Part shown: piece after piece, positions 9,201 through 16,197 of the stretch
Layout of the letters: each line of letters opens with the position of its first letter
Numbering within the stretch: position 1 is the stretch's first letter
Source of the DNA: an uncultured Prevotellaceae bacterium
Lineage (GTDB): Bacteria > Bacteroidota > Bacteroidia > Bacteroidales > Bacteroidaceae
Assembly (NCBI GenBank): GCA_902768785.1
Contig: CACXMM010000001.1
Span: forward strand, 62,001-126,000
DNA: 64,000 nt
Direction of reading: 5' to 3'
Translations under genes and position numbers: made by a program
The notes under the pieces: model-generated
Seen by the model: the letters and a program-made list of their open reading frames with translations, nothing else
Told to the model about the DNA's origin: nothing
The model's database searches: none

Positions 9201-9486
9201 TCTCCTCTCCTCCATTCTTTAGTTTCTCCTTGATGGAAGGAACCGGTTTAAAACCCAATACAAGTTTCGGTGGCACCAGCATACGCTGATGGGTGGAAGG
9301 GTTCACTATGATCCTCTCCATGCGTTTCTTTACTTCAAACGTGCCGAAGCCGGGAATCATGAACGGCTCTCCCGCCATAAACTCCTCGTTCATCACGTCG
9401 ATGAGTGAGTGCACCATATCCTGGGCCTCACGCGTCGTACAGTCAAGTCGCTGTGACAATTCCTTGATGAAGTTCTTGTTGGTCAT
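9193..9486 (-). CDS. HU family DNA-binding protein
   Basis: A 97-residue HU/IHF-like protein, close to the usual 90-100 residues. The central FMIPGFGTFEVKKR and the IVNPSTHQRMLVPP arm are the beta-ribbon that binds the minor groove; the N-terminal half is the helical dimerisation part. It lies 10 bases after rimO and overlaps the HU-LysM gene, so both HU-type proteins come from one transcript starting at ftsY. It may dimerise with the HU domain of its neighbour; that is a guess from operon structure. Confidence 0.9.
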   Translation of the reverse strand: MTNKNFIKELSQRLDCTTREAQDMVHSLIDVMNEEFMAGEPFMIPGFGTFEVKKRMERIIVNPSTHQRMLVPPKLVLGFKPVPSIKEKLKNGGEENG

Positions 9487-9496
9487 CTTTGTCTCC

Positions 9497-10801
9497 TTAT
9501 CTCTTGATTACTGTAGCATAGAGATCAAACTCTTCTGCTCCATACACTCTAACATCATAGAAGGTTCCTACACGCAAGACTTTCTCTTCCGCCGGGATCA
9601 GCACCTCGGGATCCACCTCAGGGGAACTGAACTCACTGCGCCCGACATAGTAGTCACCTTCTTTCCGATCGATGATCACCCGTAGTTCACGACCAATTTG
9701 CGCCTCTTGCAACTCCGCACTGATTTCCTGCTGCAGGGCCATCAGCTGGTCGAGACGCCGTTGCTTCACATCCTCCGGAACATCATCGATATAATGTCCC
9801 GCACTGTAGGTACCCTCCTCTTCCGAGTAGGCAAAAGCGCCCATCCGCTCGAAACGAGCCCAGCGGACGAAGTCCATCAGCTCGGAAAAGTCCTCTTCCG
9901 TCTCACCAGGGAATCCCACCATCAGGGTTGTCCTCAGACAGATTCCCGGCACTTCTTCACGGAGGCGGCGTACAAAAGCATAAGTCTCCTCTTTCGTCAC
10001 ATGACGATTCATGCGATCCAGGATTCGGTCGGATACATGTTGCAAGGCGATATCCAGATACCGGCACACTTTCGATTTCCATCGCATCACCCTCAGCAGT
10101 TCCCAGGGGAAATGGGTGGGATAGGCATAATGCAGACGGATCCATTTCACGCCGGGGATATCGGCCATCGCGGCTATCAGCTCCGCGATATGCTGTTTTC
10201 CATCGATGTCAAGACCATAGAAGGTAAGCTCCTGGGCAATCACCTGGAACTCCTTCACGCCATGAGCCACCAGCTCACGTACCTCCTGAAGGATTTCCTT
10301 TTGCGGACGACTCACATGTTTTCCCGTGATGAGGGGGATGGCACAATAGGCACAATGACGGTCACACCCCTCACTGATCTTCAGATAGGCATAGTGCCTG
10401 GGGGTGGTGAGATGACGCCGGTAAGCATTATCGTCAACCTCTGGTGCTCCTAAGTCCTTCACCAGCTGACGGTAGTTGAACTTCCCGTAGAAACGGTCCA
10501 CCTCGGGCAGCTCAGCCATCAGTTCCTTCGGATATCTCTCCGACAGACAGCCCATCACGAAGAGTTTCTTGAGCTTTCCCGCTTTCTTCCGTTCGATGAA
10601 TTCAAGAATCGTATTGATGCTCTCTTCCTTGGCATCTCCTATAAAGCCACAGGTGTTGATGACCGCAATCGCCCCATGAGGAAACTTGCTGTCGTGCGTA
10701 CAATGATAGCCATTGTCCTCGAACAGCTTCATCAGGATCTCACTGTCAACCAAGTTCTTGGAGCATCCCAACGTGATGATATCCACCAGATTACTATTCA
10801 T
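9497..10801 (-). CDS. rimO: Ribosomal protein S12 methylthiotransferase RimO
   Basis: A 434-residue protein from the ATG at 10801 (MNSNLVDIITLGCSKN), which overlaps the ftsY stop by 8 bases. The N-terminal methylthiotransferase domain has the cysteines TLGCSKN, INTCGF and GCLSER for one iron-sulfur cluster. The radical-SAM domain has CDRHCAYCAIP (CxxxCxxC) for the second. Residues about 370-434 form the TRAM domain. RimO adds a methylthio group to an aspartate of ribosomal protein S12. The sequence is closer to RimO than to MiaB (GCDRHCAYCAIPLI, YAYPTHFPWELL). Full length with no defects seen. Confidence 0.95.
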   Translation of the reverse strand: MNSNLVDIITLGCSKNLVDSEILMKLFEDNGYHCTHDSKFPHGAIAVINTCGFIGDAKEESINTILEFIERKKAGKLKKLFVMGCLSERYPKELMAELPEVDRFYGKFNYRQLVKDLGAPEVDDNAYRRHLTTPRHYAYLKISEGCDRHCAYCAIPLITGKHVSRPQKEILQEVRELVAHGVKEFQVIAQELTFYGLDIDGKQHIAELIAAMADIPGVKWIRLHYAYPTHFPWELLRVMRWKSKVCRYLDIALQHVSDRILDRMNRHVTKEETYAFVRRLREEVPGICLRTTLMVGFPGETEEDFSELMDFVRWARFERMGAFAYSEEEGTYSAGHYIDDVPEDVKQRRLDQLMALQQEISAELQEAQIGRELRVIIDRKEGDYYVGRSEFSSPEVDPEVLIPAEEKVLRVGTFYDVRVYGAEEFDLYATVIKR

Positions 10802-11747
10802 TGAACAACGAATCGACAAACTGTTTTTTGTTAAACAACTGGAGGTCTTCCATTCCTTCTCCCAGACCTATATACTTCACGGGAACCTTCAACTGGTCGG
10901 AGATACCGATCACGACACCCCCTTTGGCTGTTCCGTCGAGCTTCGTGATGGCTAAGGAAGTGATCTGCGTGACGGCAGAGAACTGCTTGGCTTGCTCAAA
11001 GGCATTCTGTCCCGTACTGCCATCCAGCACCAGCATCACCTCATCGGGAGCCTCGGGAAGCACCTTCTTCATCACATCCTTGATTTTCTTCAACTCGTTC
11101 ATCAAGCCCACCTTGTTATGAAGGCGGCCTGCAGTATCGATCAAGACGACATCCGCTCCATTGGCCTTGGCAGAACTCAGGGTGTCGTAGGCCACACTGG
11201 CAGGATCGGATCCCATCTGTTGTTTGATGACAGGCACGCCCACACGCTCTCCCCAGATGCACAACTGCTCCACGGCAGCAGCACGGAATGTGTCAGCAGC
11301 ACCCAGATACACTTTCTTTCCGGCTTTCTTGAACTGATAGGCCAGCTTACCGATCGTGGTGGTCTTCCCCACCCCGTTGACGCCGACAATCAGTATCACA
11401 TAGGGACGATGGTCGGCGGGCAGATCCCAATTGTCATTGTCCTCTGAATGGTTCTCAGACAAAAGGGCGGCAATCTCATCACGGAGAATACCGTTCAGCT
11501 CAGAGGTGGACACATATTTGTCACGTGCCACACGCTCCTCAATGCGTTGGATGATTTTCAACGTGGTATCAACACCCACATCACTGGTGATGAGCACCTC
11601 CTCAAGATCATCAAGCACATCATCGTCAACCTTCGACTTACCCGCAACGGCACGGGCAAGTTTGGAGAATACACTCTGCTTGGTCTTTTCGAGACCTTTG
11701 TCAAGCGTTTCTTTCTTCTCCCTGTTAAACAATCCAAATAATCCCAT
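10794..11747 (-). CDS. ftsY: Signal recognition particle receptor FtsY
   Basis: A 317-residue GTPase of the short FtsY type without the acidic A domain of E. coli. Residues 1-100 are the N domain. The G domain has P-loop GVNGVGKTTT, ADTFRAAAVEQL, DTAGRLHN and TKLDGTAKGG. It receives the SRP-ribosome complex at the membrane. First gene of the ftsY-rimO-HU-HU/LysM transcript; three promoter-like repeats lie immediately upstream (11765-11953). Confidence 0.96.
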   Translation of the reverse strand: MGLFGLFNREKKETLDKGLEKTKQSVFSKLARAVAGKSKVDDDVLDDLEEVLITSDVGVDTTLKIIQRIEERVARDKYVSTSELNGILRDEIAALLSENHSEDNDNWDLPADHRPYVILIVGVNGVGKTTTIGKLAYQFKKAGKKVYLGAADTFRAAAVEQLCIWGERVGVPVIKQQMGSDPASVAYDTLSSAKANGADVVLIDTAGRLHNKVGLMNELKKIKDVMKKVLPEAPDEVMLVLDGSTGQNAFEQAKQFSAVTQITSLAITKLDGTAKGGVVIGISDQLKVPVKYIGLGEGMEDLQLFNKKQFVDSLFNE

Positions 11748-11764
11748 ATTGCAATATTTGACGG

Positions 11765-11795
11765 CAAAGTTACGAAAAAACGAGTGCAGAACAAA
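11765..11795 (-). promoter_or_regulatory. Promoter of ftsY (repeat copy 1)
   Basis: Minus-strand TTTG (11792-11795), 19 bases, TAACTTTG (11765-11772): an exact Bacteroidetes promoter whose predicted start lies about 10 bases before the ftsY ATG. It is the first of three related modules with the block CGTAACTTTG. Confidence 0.8.
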
Positions 11796-11849
11796 ACAAA
11801 TTCATTTGTTTTTTATGCCGAGTGCATTGTAACTTCGCGATTTTTATCG

Positions 11850-11953
11850 CAAAGTTACGAAAAGTCGAGTGAAAAGCCAAATTTATTTGAACTTTTCCGA
11901 GCGAAAGTAACTTCGGCACAGCCAAAGTTACGAAAAGTCGAGCGAATAACATA
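11850..11953 (-). repeat. Two further promoter-like repeats upstream of ftsY
   Basis: The 18-base block AAAGTTACGAAAAGTCGA (plus strand) occurs at 11851-11868 and 11924-11941, and a diverged form at 11766-11783. On the minus strand each holds TAACTTTG. The middle copy also has TTTG at 20 bases (11878-11881), a full promoter; the outer copy has only TATG at 19 bases. Degraded inverted versions (TAACTTCG) lie between them at 11829-11836 and 11907-11914 on the plus strand, so the array is built from inverted modules. Confidence 0.7.
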
Positions 11954-11973
11954 ATAAACTCAAAAAAAGTATA

Positions 11974-12096
11974 CTCTACGAATTAGACGAATTGTACGAA
12001 TTATTTTTGTTTGCCATAGGTGCAGATTTACTATTCCACCCTCAAGGACACAAAAAGAAGGATATATAATTCGTCCAATTCGACTAATTCGTAGAG
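11974..12096. repeat. Inverted repeat with 9-bp tandem arms (MITE-like)
   Basis: Two 30-base arms (11974-12003 and 12067-12096) are inverted copies with two mismatches, around 63 bases. Each arm is itself three 9-base repeats of the form AATTCGTnn. No open reading frame lies inside. It sits between the ribosomal-protein terminator and the ftsY promoter repeats. It may be a miniature mobile element or repeat of a dispersed family; only one copy of this exact form is in the window. Confidence 0.65.
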
Positions 12097-12124
12097 AAGA
12101 AAGAATTGAGTTTCGTGCCTACGT

Positions 12125-12155
12125 AAAAAAAAGAGCCGCAACCTCGTTGCAGCTC
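12125..12155 (-). terminator. Terminator of the rpmB-rpmG-DUF4295 operon
   Basis: Minus-strand GC-rich hairpin (12133-12155, arms GAGCTGCAAC and GTTGCGGCTC) followed by eight T residues, 24 bases past the stop codon of the DUF4295 gene. Confidence 0.9.
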
Positions 12156-12178
12156 TCCTTATATCCTACTGATAAGAA

Positions 12179-12337
12179 TTAATTCTTAAAGAAATCTTTT
12201 ACGTCCTCATTGGGAACCATGCGCTCATCGAAAATGTAAGCACCAGTCTTGGGGCTCTTCACCATTTTGATAACCTTTGTGTATGCGCGACCGTCCTTCG
12301 AACCTTCGTGGAGGGTAGCCACCGTTTTCTTTGCCAT
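12179..12337 (-). CDS. DUF4295 small protein
   Basis: A 52-residue basic protein (starts MAKKTVATLHEGSKDGRAYT, ends VKDFFKN). DUF4295 proteins are encoded directly after rpmG in Bacteroidetes and are probably small ribosome-associated proteins, though no function is proven. It starts 12 bases after the rpmG stop and ends just before a strong terminator, so it is the last gene of the rpmB-rpmG operon. Confidence 0.9.
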   Translation of the reverse strand: MAKKTVATLHEGSKDGRAYTKVIKMVKSPKTGAYIFDERMVPNEDVKDFFKN

Positions 12338-12349
12338 AGTCTAAATCAA

Positions 12350-12541
12350 TTATTTAATTTCCTTATGAACAGTCATTCTCTTCAGAATGGGGTTATACTT
12401 CTTCAACTCCATTCTCTCTGGGGTGTTCTTACGGTTCTTGGTCGTCACATAACGACTTGTTCCGGGCAGACCACTGTTCTTCATCTCAGTGCACTCCAGA
12501 ATAACCTGTACCCTATTGCCTTTAGCTTTCTTTGATGCCAT
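12350..12541 (-). CDS. rpmG: 50S ribosomal protein L33
   Basis: A 63-residue protein with the L33 pattern [35 protein letters not shown] (shown here only as [20 protein letters not shown]). It lacks the paired CxxC motifs, so it is the zinc-free type. It lies 5 bases downstream of rpmB. Confidence 0.95.
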   Translation of the reverse strand: MASKKAKGNRVQVILECTEMKNSGLPGTSRYVTTKNRKNTPERMELKKYNPILKRMTVHKEIK

Positions 12542-12546
12542 GGTTC

Positions 12547-12810
12547 TTATCCTCCTATCACTTTAATGTCCTTCCAGTCAACATAGCCTTTGCTTACAGC
12601 CTGCTTCAAAGCTGCATCAAGACCCACCTTATTAATAAGACGCAAGCCAGCGGCGCTAATCTTAAGACTGATCCAGCACTGCTCTTCCACATAGTAGAAC
12701 TTCTTGCTGAACAGGTTTACGTCAAAGCTGCGCTTTGTGCGATGCTTCGAATGGGAAACATTGTTGCCAATCATGGCTTTCTTCCCTGTAATCTGACAAA
12801 TCTTCGACAT
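12547..12810 (-). CDS. rpmB: 50S ribosomal protein L28
   Basis: An 87-residue protein beginning [20 protein letters not shown] with the basic [12 protein letters not shown] region typical of L28. First gene of a three-gene operon with a clear promoter at 12862-12892. Confidence 0.95.
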   Translation of the reverse strand: MSKICQITGKKAMIGNNVSHSKHRTKRSFDVNLFSKKFYYVEEQCWISLKISAAGLRLINKVGLDAALKQAVSKGYVDWKDIKVIGG

Positions 12811-12861
12811 TGCTATCTACGTTTTTACTTCGTTTTTTTGATACTTATTCCAAACAGGGTG

Positions 12862-12892
12862 CAAAATTACTAACTTTTTGCGAAAACACAAA
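12862..12892 (-). promoter_or_regulatory. Promoter of rpmB-rpmG-DUF4295
   Basis: Minus-strand TTTG (12889-12892), 19 bases, TAATTTTG (12862-12869), an exact Bacteroidetes promoter. The predicted start leaves a leader of roughly 45 bases before rpmB. The remaining sequence up to 12990 is AT-rich with nothing else recognised. Confidence 0.8.
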
Positions 12893-12993
12893 ACATTTCT
12901 TAAAATAATGTTGCTAATTAAGTTTTTTTTTCGTTTATCACTCGTTTTTCCACCTGATATAACGACCTATTACCTTATTTTTTATTCAATTTA

Positions 12994-13025
12994 TTTGGTG
13001 GTCACAGAAAAATGTGTTACTTTTG
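12994..13025 (+). promoter_or_regulatory. Promoter of tRNA-Ser(CGA)
   Basis: TTTG (12994-12997), 20 bases, TACTTTTG (13018-13025) on the plus strand, about 80 bases before the tRNA. Confidence 0.65.
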
Positions 13026-13105
13026 CACCGCAATCAGGAAGATCAACAAAGTTCTTCTTCCTCATGTTCGGCCAACGGAGGAAATTCATTGGCATTCACT
13101 GATTC

Positions 13106-13196
13106 GGAAGATTGGCAGAGTGACCGAATGCGCTGGACTCGAAATCCGGTATACCCTTTCCGGGTATCGGGGGTTTGAATCCCTCATCTTCCGCCA
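13106..13196 (+). tRNA. tRNA-Ser(CGA)
   Basis: A 91-base class II tRNA including an encoded CCA. The acceptor stem GGAAGAT pairs with ATCTTCC. The anticodon loop CTCGAAA carries CGA at 13140-13142, the long variable arm pairs TACCC with GGGTA, and the T arm is GGGGGTTTGAATCCCTC. It reads UCG codons. Confidence 0.95.
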
Positions 13197-13216
13197 TATA
13201 GGATAATTCCATTCTC

Positions 13217-13252
13217 AGAATCCTCGCTATGCTCGAGCATAGCGGGGATTCT
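13217..13252. terminator. Perfect hairpin after tRNA-Ser
   Basis: A 36-base near-perfect palindrome (arm AGAATCCTCGCTATGCTC) 20 bases after the tRNA. It lacks a T tract, so it may be a processing or weak termination signal instead of a classic terminator. Confidence 0.55.
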
Positions 13253-13320
13253 CAGTGTTATATATGATTAAGGTAATCCCACTCCCACGTTCCATGCACC
13301 CTCATTCTCCCCCTTCTTAA

Positions 13321-13461
13321 TTGTTAAATTCTCGAATAATCTTGACGAATTAACTTCGTTTAACGCGAATAACGGGCATTTTGGGAACCAATCGCCCTTT
13401 CGGTCGTAAAAACGCAATTCTCGCGAGGTTTGGTAAGTTGTTGACAATGAGCACTTTGTGA
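13321..13461. repeat. Conserved single-copy block of intergenic element A
   Basis: Non-coding sequence that aligns, in reverse orientation, with 45864-46013. Shared pieces are GTTAAA, a GTTTAACGCG block, GCATTTTG followed by a short variable part, CCTTTCGGT plus AAAAACG, and a GTTGAcAATGAG block. Stops occur in all frames and no gene is supported. It leads straight into the 22-bp array. Confidence 0.7.
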
Positions 13462-13586
13462 GAATTCGGCATTTTTGATTCGCGAAAACGGCGTTTTTAG
13501 ACTCCCAAAACATAGTATTTAGGGGGTAAAAACACCGTTTTTAGGTGGTGAAAACACTGTTTTTGTGAAGCAGAAGGACGATTTTT
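13462..13586. repeat. 22-bp-period array A1 (AAAAAC-n-GTTTTT family)
   Basis: Units with a 15-base core start at 13462, 13484, 13506, 13528 and 13550, exactly 22 bases apart, with a degenerate sixth at 13572. Typical cores are GAAAACGGCGTTTTT, AAAAACACCGTTTTT and GAAAACACTGTTTTT: an A-tract arm, 5 variable bases and a T-tract arm. The 7-base spacers all differ (GATTCGC, AGACTCC, AGGGGGT, AGGTGGT, GTGAAGC). See the matching array at 45738-45863. Confidence 0.85.
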
Positions 13587-13597
13587 TCTTTCTTGGA

Positions 13598-13792
13598 GGT
13601 CGCCTTCGGCGAGAAACTTGAAACGAATTTGAATAATGTGAATAATTTCTTCCACGAATTAAAATAATAATAATTCATATTTCGGTTGTATATTCTTTTT
13701 CTTTTAGTCCCGCAGGCGATCAATAAAATAATTATTCAAATTCGTGGACGTAATTATTCAAATTCGTTTCCAATTAATCGCCAAAGGCGACC
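13598..13792. repeat. 195-bp long inverted repeat inside element A
   Basis: The ends GGTCGCCTTCGGCGA (13598-13612) and its inverted relative at 13778-13792 begin two imperfect arms of about 75 bases sharing GAAACGAATTTGAATAAT and CCACGAATT. Inside the right arm the core AATTATTCAAATTCG occurs at 13730 and 13752, again 22 bases apart with a 7-base spacer. The equivalent place in element B (45.7 kb) lacks this segment, so it is an insertion in A or a loss in B. No protein is encoded. Confidence 0.7.
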
Positions 13793-13806
13793 CAAAGAAC
13801 CCTCAA

Positions 13807-14071
13807 AAGTAGAAACCATACATTTTCGAAGAAACGTCATCTATGAGTTGTTCCGACGGCATCTAACACTCGTTCCATAGTCATCTAACAACCATTCCGC
13901 CGTCATCTATAGGGGGTAAAGTGACGGCGTAATGACCCTTAGATGACGTCGGAAAGGAAGTAAGTAACGTCTGGAACGACCGCAAGTAGGCTTTACTTCC
14001 GTTCAAAGTAATCTTTACTTGCAGGCAAAGTAGCCTTTACTTTGAATGCAATCAGCCTTTACTTGCACTAA
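13807..14071. repeat. 22-bp-period arrays A2 and A3
   Basis: Cores begin at 13829, 13851, 13873, 13895, 13918, 13940, 13962, 13984, 14006, 14028 and 14050: all steps are 22 bases except one of 23. The first four read forward (TTCCGACGGCATCTA type). After a junction AGGGGGTAA the orientation flips (TAGATGACGTCGGAA at 13940). A hybrid unit AAGTAACGTCTGGAA (13962) leads into AAGTAGGCTTTACTT-type cores with inverted 5-base arms AAGTA/TACTT. Spacers are 7 bases and all different. A weaker unit may begin at 13807. Confidence 0.85.
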
Positions 14072-14214
14072 AAGTCCCTTGTGGACACTTCCATACACTC
14101 CGACCTTTCCCCTTCTTCCAATTAGAGAACTTTTGCAATCCTTAAATTTTTACGAATATTTTTGACAATACATCATACAGAGTAAACGGAGTTAGCAGAG
14201 AATCTCCTGTAGGA

Positions 14215-14793
14215 CTATATGAGTTTAGCCAGTTTAGAACGTAACTCCTCTGCCTGTGACTGTCTGATGCTGAGTTTGATGGTGCAGGTGTTATCGAACT
14301 GCTGGTCAAGAATACGGGGATTCATCTCTTTGACGATGCGCATCACCTGGTTCATCAACGGATAGGCGAAACTGTACTCAACGATCTCCTCCACCTGTCG
14401 GGAGATAATTTCAGCATGTTCAATGGCATCTGCCGCCGCTGTCTTATAGGCAACGATCAGTCCGCTGGTGCCGAGGTTCACTCCACCATAGTATCGCACC
14501 ACCACAATCAGGATGTCGGAGAGTTCATTTGAATTGATCTGTCCAAGAATGGGTTTACCTGCCGTGCTACTGGGTTCTCCGTCATCATTCGCCCTAAACT
14601 CCGTGCGATCAGCCCCCAGCATGTAAGCATAGCAAACATGACGTGCATCATAGTATTTCTTCCGATAAACGGCAAGGATCTCCTTGATCTCCTCCACCGT
14701 GGATACAGGATGTGCAAAAGCGAGGAACTTACTACGCTTTTCGGTGTAGTAGCCCTCGCTGATGGTTTTGATGGTTTTGTATTCGTCGGTCAT
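14215..14793 (-). CDS. YigZ/IMPACT family protein
   Basis: A 192-residue protein with the UPF0029 (IMPACT) N-terminal domain, residues 1-125, containing the signature ANDDGEPSSTAGKPIL and VVRYYGGVNLGTSGL. A C-terminal DUF1949 ferredoxin-like domain follows (residues 130-190). The family binds nucleic acid or ribosomes and is linked to translation control in eukaryotes; the bacterial role is unclear. It is the last gene of the minus-strand run serC-serA-DUF1015-yigZ and is separated from DUF1015 by a 42-base CTAG-rich spacer. Confidence 0.9.
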   Translation of the reverse strand: MTDEYKTIKTISEGYYTEKRSKFLAFAHPVSTVEEIKEILAVYRKKYYDARHVCYAYMLGADRTEFRANDDGEPSSTAGKPILGQINSNELSDILIVVVRYYGGVNLGTSGLIVAYKTAAADAIEHAEIISRQVEEIVEYSFAYPLMNQVMRIVKEMNPRILDQQFDNTCTIKLSIRQSQAEELRSKLAKLI

Positions 14794-14794
14794 G

Positions 14795-14846
14795 ATCTAG
14801 TAAATCTAGTGGTACTAGTATTACTAGTTAACTAGTTACACTAGTT
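14795..14846. repeat. CTAG-rich 9-bp tandem repeat between DUF1015 and yigZ
   Basis: Six to seven copies of ACTAG at 8-9 base steps (minus-strand pattern ACTAGnnnn) run from the last codons of the DUF1015 gene to just before the yigZ ATG. CTAG is normally rare in bacterial genomes, so the cluster is striking. Confidence 0.75.
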
Positions 14847-16083
14847 TATGTATCACTAACCCTGAGCGCAGCTTCGGCTCAAACCACGTAGCCTTCGGCG
14901 GCATAATCTTTCCGCTGTCGGCGATATCCATGATCTGCTGCATGCTGACAGGATAGAGAGCCAAGGCGGCACGCATCTCCCCACTATCCACACGACGTTT
15001 CAGTTCTCCCAAACCACGCAGCCCACCTACGAAATCAATGCGATTGCTGGAACGGAGATCCTTGATATTCAAGATTTCATCGAGGATCAGTCGGCTGGAG
15101 ATATCCACATCAAGAACACCGATGGGATCGTTATTATCATAAGTGCCTTCCTTAGCGATCAGGCTATACCACTCACCATCCAGATAGAGTGAGAACTCAT
15201 GGAGTTGTGCAGGTTTATAGATCTCTGTTCCTTTCTTCTCTACGATGAAATTCTTCTTCAGAGCCTCGATGAATTCGTCGGAAGTCAATCCGTTAAGATC
15301 CTTTACCACACGGTTGTAGTCGAGGATGGTGAGCTGACTGGCCTGGAAGCACACCGCCATGAAGTAGTTATACTCCTCATCACCCCTATGGTTAGGATTC
15401 TGTTTCTGCTTCTCGGCACCCACAAGAGCGGCTGCGGCAGAGCGATGATGCCCGTCGGCGATATATAGTGACGGCATTTTGGCGAATTCACCGGTGATGG
15501 TGGCAATATCTTTCTCGTCGGAGATGATCCAGAACTGATGACGGAAACCATCGATGGGTGCGATGAAATCATACTCTGGTACCGTGGCGGCATAGCGCAT
15601 GATAAGCTCATCGAGCACGGCATTGTCGGGATAGGCAAAGAATACCGGTTCGATGTTCGCATTGTTCACACGGACATGTTTCATACGGTCTTCCTCCTTG
15701 TCACGACGGGTCAGCTCATGCTTCTTGATGTTCCCTTTCTGGTAGTCATCGGTGTGTGCACATACCACCAGGCCATACTGCGTCTTACCATTCATGGTTT
15801 GGGCATAGATATAATAATGTTCCTGTTCATCCTGCACGAGCCATCCCTGATCCTGGAACTTCTGGAAGTTCTCTGCTGCCTTCTCATAGACACGGGGATC
15901 ATATTCACTGGTTCCAACGGGGAAATCTATCTCCGGCTTGATGATATGATAAAGACTCTTTTCGTTATCGCCAGCCTCTGCCCTCGCCTCCTCGGAGTTG
16001 AGCACATCATAGGGACGACTTTCTACCTGCTCCACCAGTTCTTTCGGCGGACGGATTCCTTTAAACGGTTTAATGATTGCCAT
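14836..16083 (-). CDS. DUF1015 family protein
   Basis: A 415-residue protein of full family length, beginning MAIIKPFKGIRPPKELVEQV and containing the hallmark PSLYIADGHHRSAAA and the C-terminal ATWFEPKLRSGLVIH. DUF1015 genes accompany serC and serA in Bacteroidetes, suggesting a link to serine metabolism, but no activity is established. Here the GH5 gene lies between it and serA, and DUF1015 has its own promoter at 16124-16154. Confidence 0.9.
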   Translation of the reverse strand: MAIIKPFKGIRPPKELVEQVESRPYDVLNSEEARAEAGDNEKSLYHIIKPEIDFPVGTSEYDPRVYEKAAENFQKFQDQGWLVQDEQEHYYIYAQTMNGKTQYGLVVCAHTDDYQKGNIKKHELTRRDKEEDRMKHVRVNNANIEPVFFAYPDNAVLDELIMRYAATVPEYDFIAPIDGFRHQFWIISDEKDIATITGEFAKMPSLYIADGHHRSAAAALVGAEKQKQNPNHRGDEEYNYFMAVCFQASQLTILDYNRVVKDLNGLTSDEFIEALKKNFIVEKKGTEIYKPAQLHEFSLYLDGEWYSLIAKEGTYDNNDPIGVLDVDISSRLILDEILNIKDLRSSNRIDFVGGLRGLGELKRRVDSGEMRAALALYPVSMQQIMDIADSGKIMPPKATWFEPKLRSGLVIHKLV

Positions 16084-16123
16084 ATAATTATGAATTTGCT
16101 GATATCATTGAATTATTTTGATG

Positions 16124-16154
16124 CAAAATTACTCAAAAGTTCTGAATCCTCAAA
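16124..16154 (-). promoter_or_regulatory. Promoter of DUF1015
   Basis: Minus-strand TTTG (16151-16154), 19 bases, TAATTTTG (16124-16131). It overlaps the divergent GH5 promoter at 16141-16171, so the two may compete for polymerase. Confidence 0.75.
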
Positions 16155-16171
16155 ATTATTCCGTATATTTG
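16141..16171 (+). promoter_or_regulatory. Promoter of the GH5 gene
   Basis: TCTG (16141-16144, one mismatch to TTTG), 19 bases, TATATTTG (16164-16171), 26 bases before the GH5 start codon. Confidence 0.65.
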
Positions 16172-16197
16172 CAACCAGAAACTAAAACTATCAGCAA

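Noticed and set aside
8278..9222. Plus-strand frame of 314 Ser-rich residues opposite the HU-LysM gene
   Set aside because: It is the antisense of the acidic linker (GAA/GAG-rich codons read as serine codons). It has no promoter or ribosome site and no domain.
13686..13880. Short frames in the 13.2-14.1 kb gap (for example 64 and 60 codons)
   Set aside because: They run through the repeat arrays and inverted repeats, lack start signals and show no domain.
13462..14071. CRISPR array
   Set aside because: Units are 22 bp with 7-base spacers, too short for guides. The repeats vary and no cas genes are in the window.
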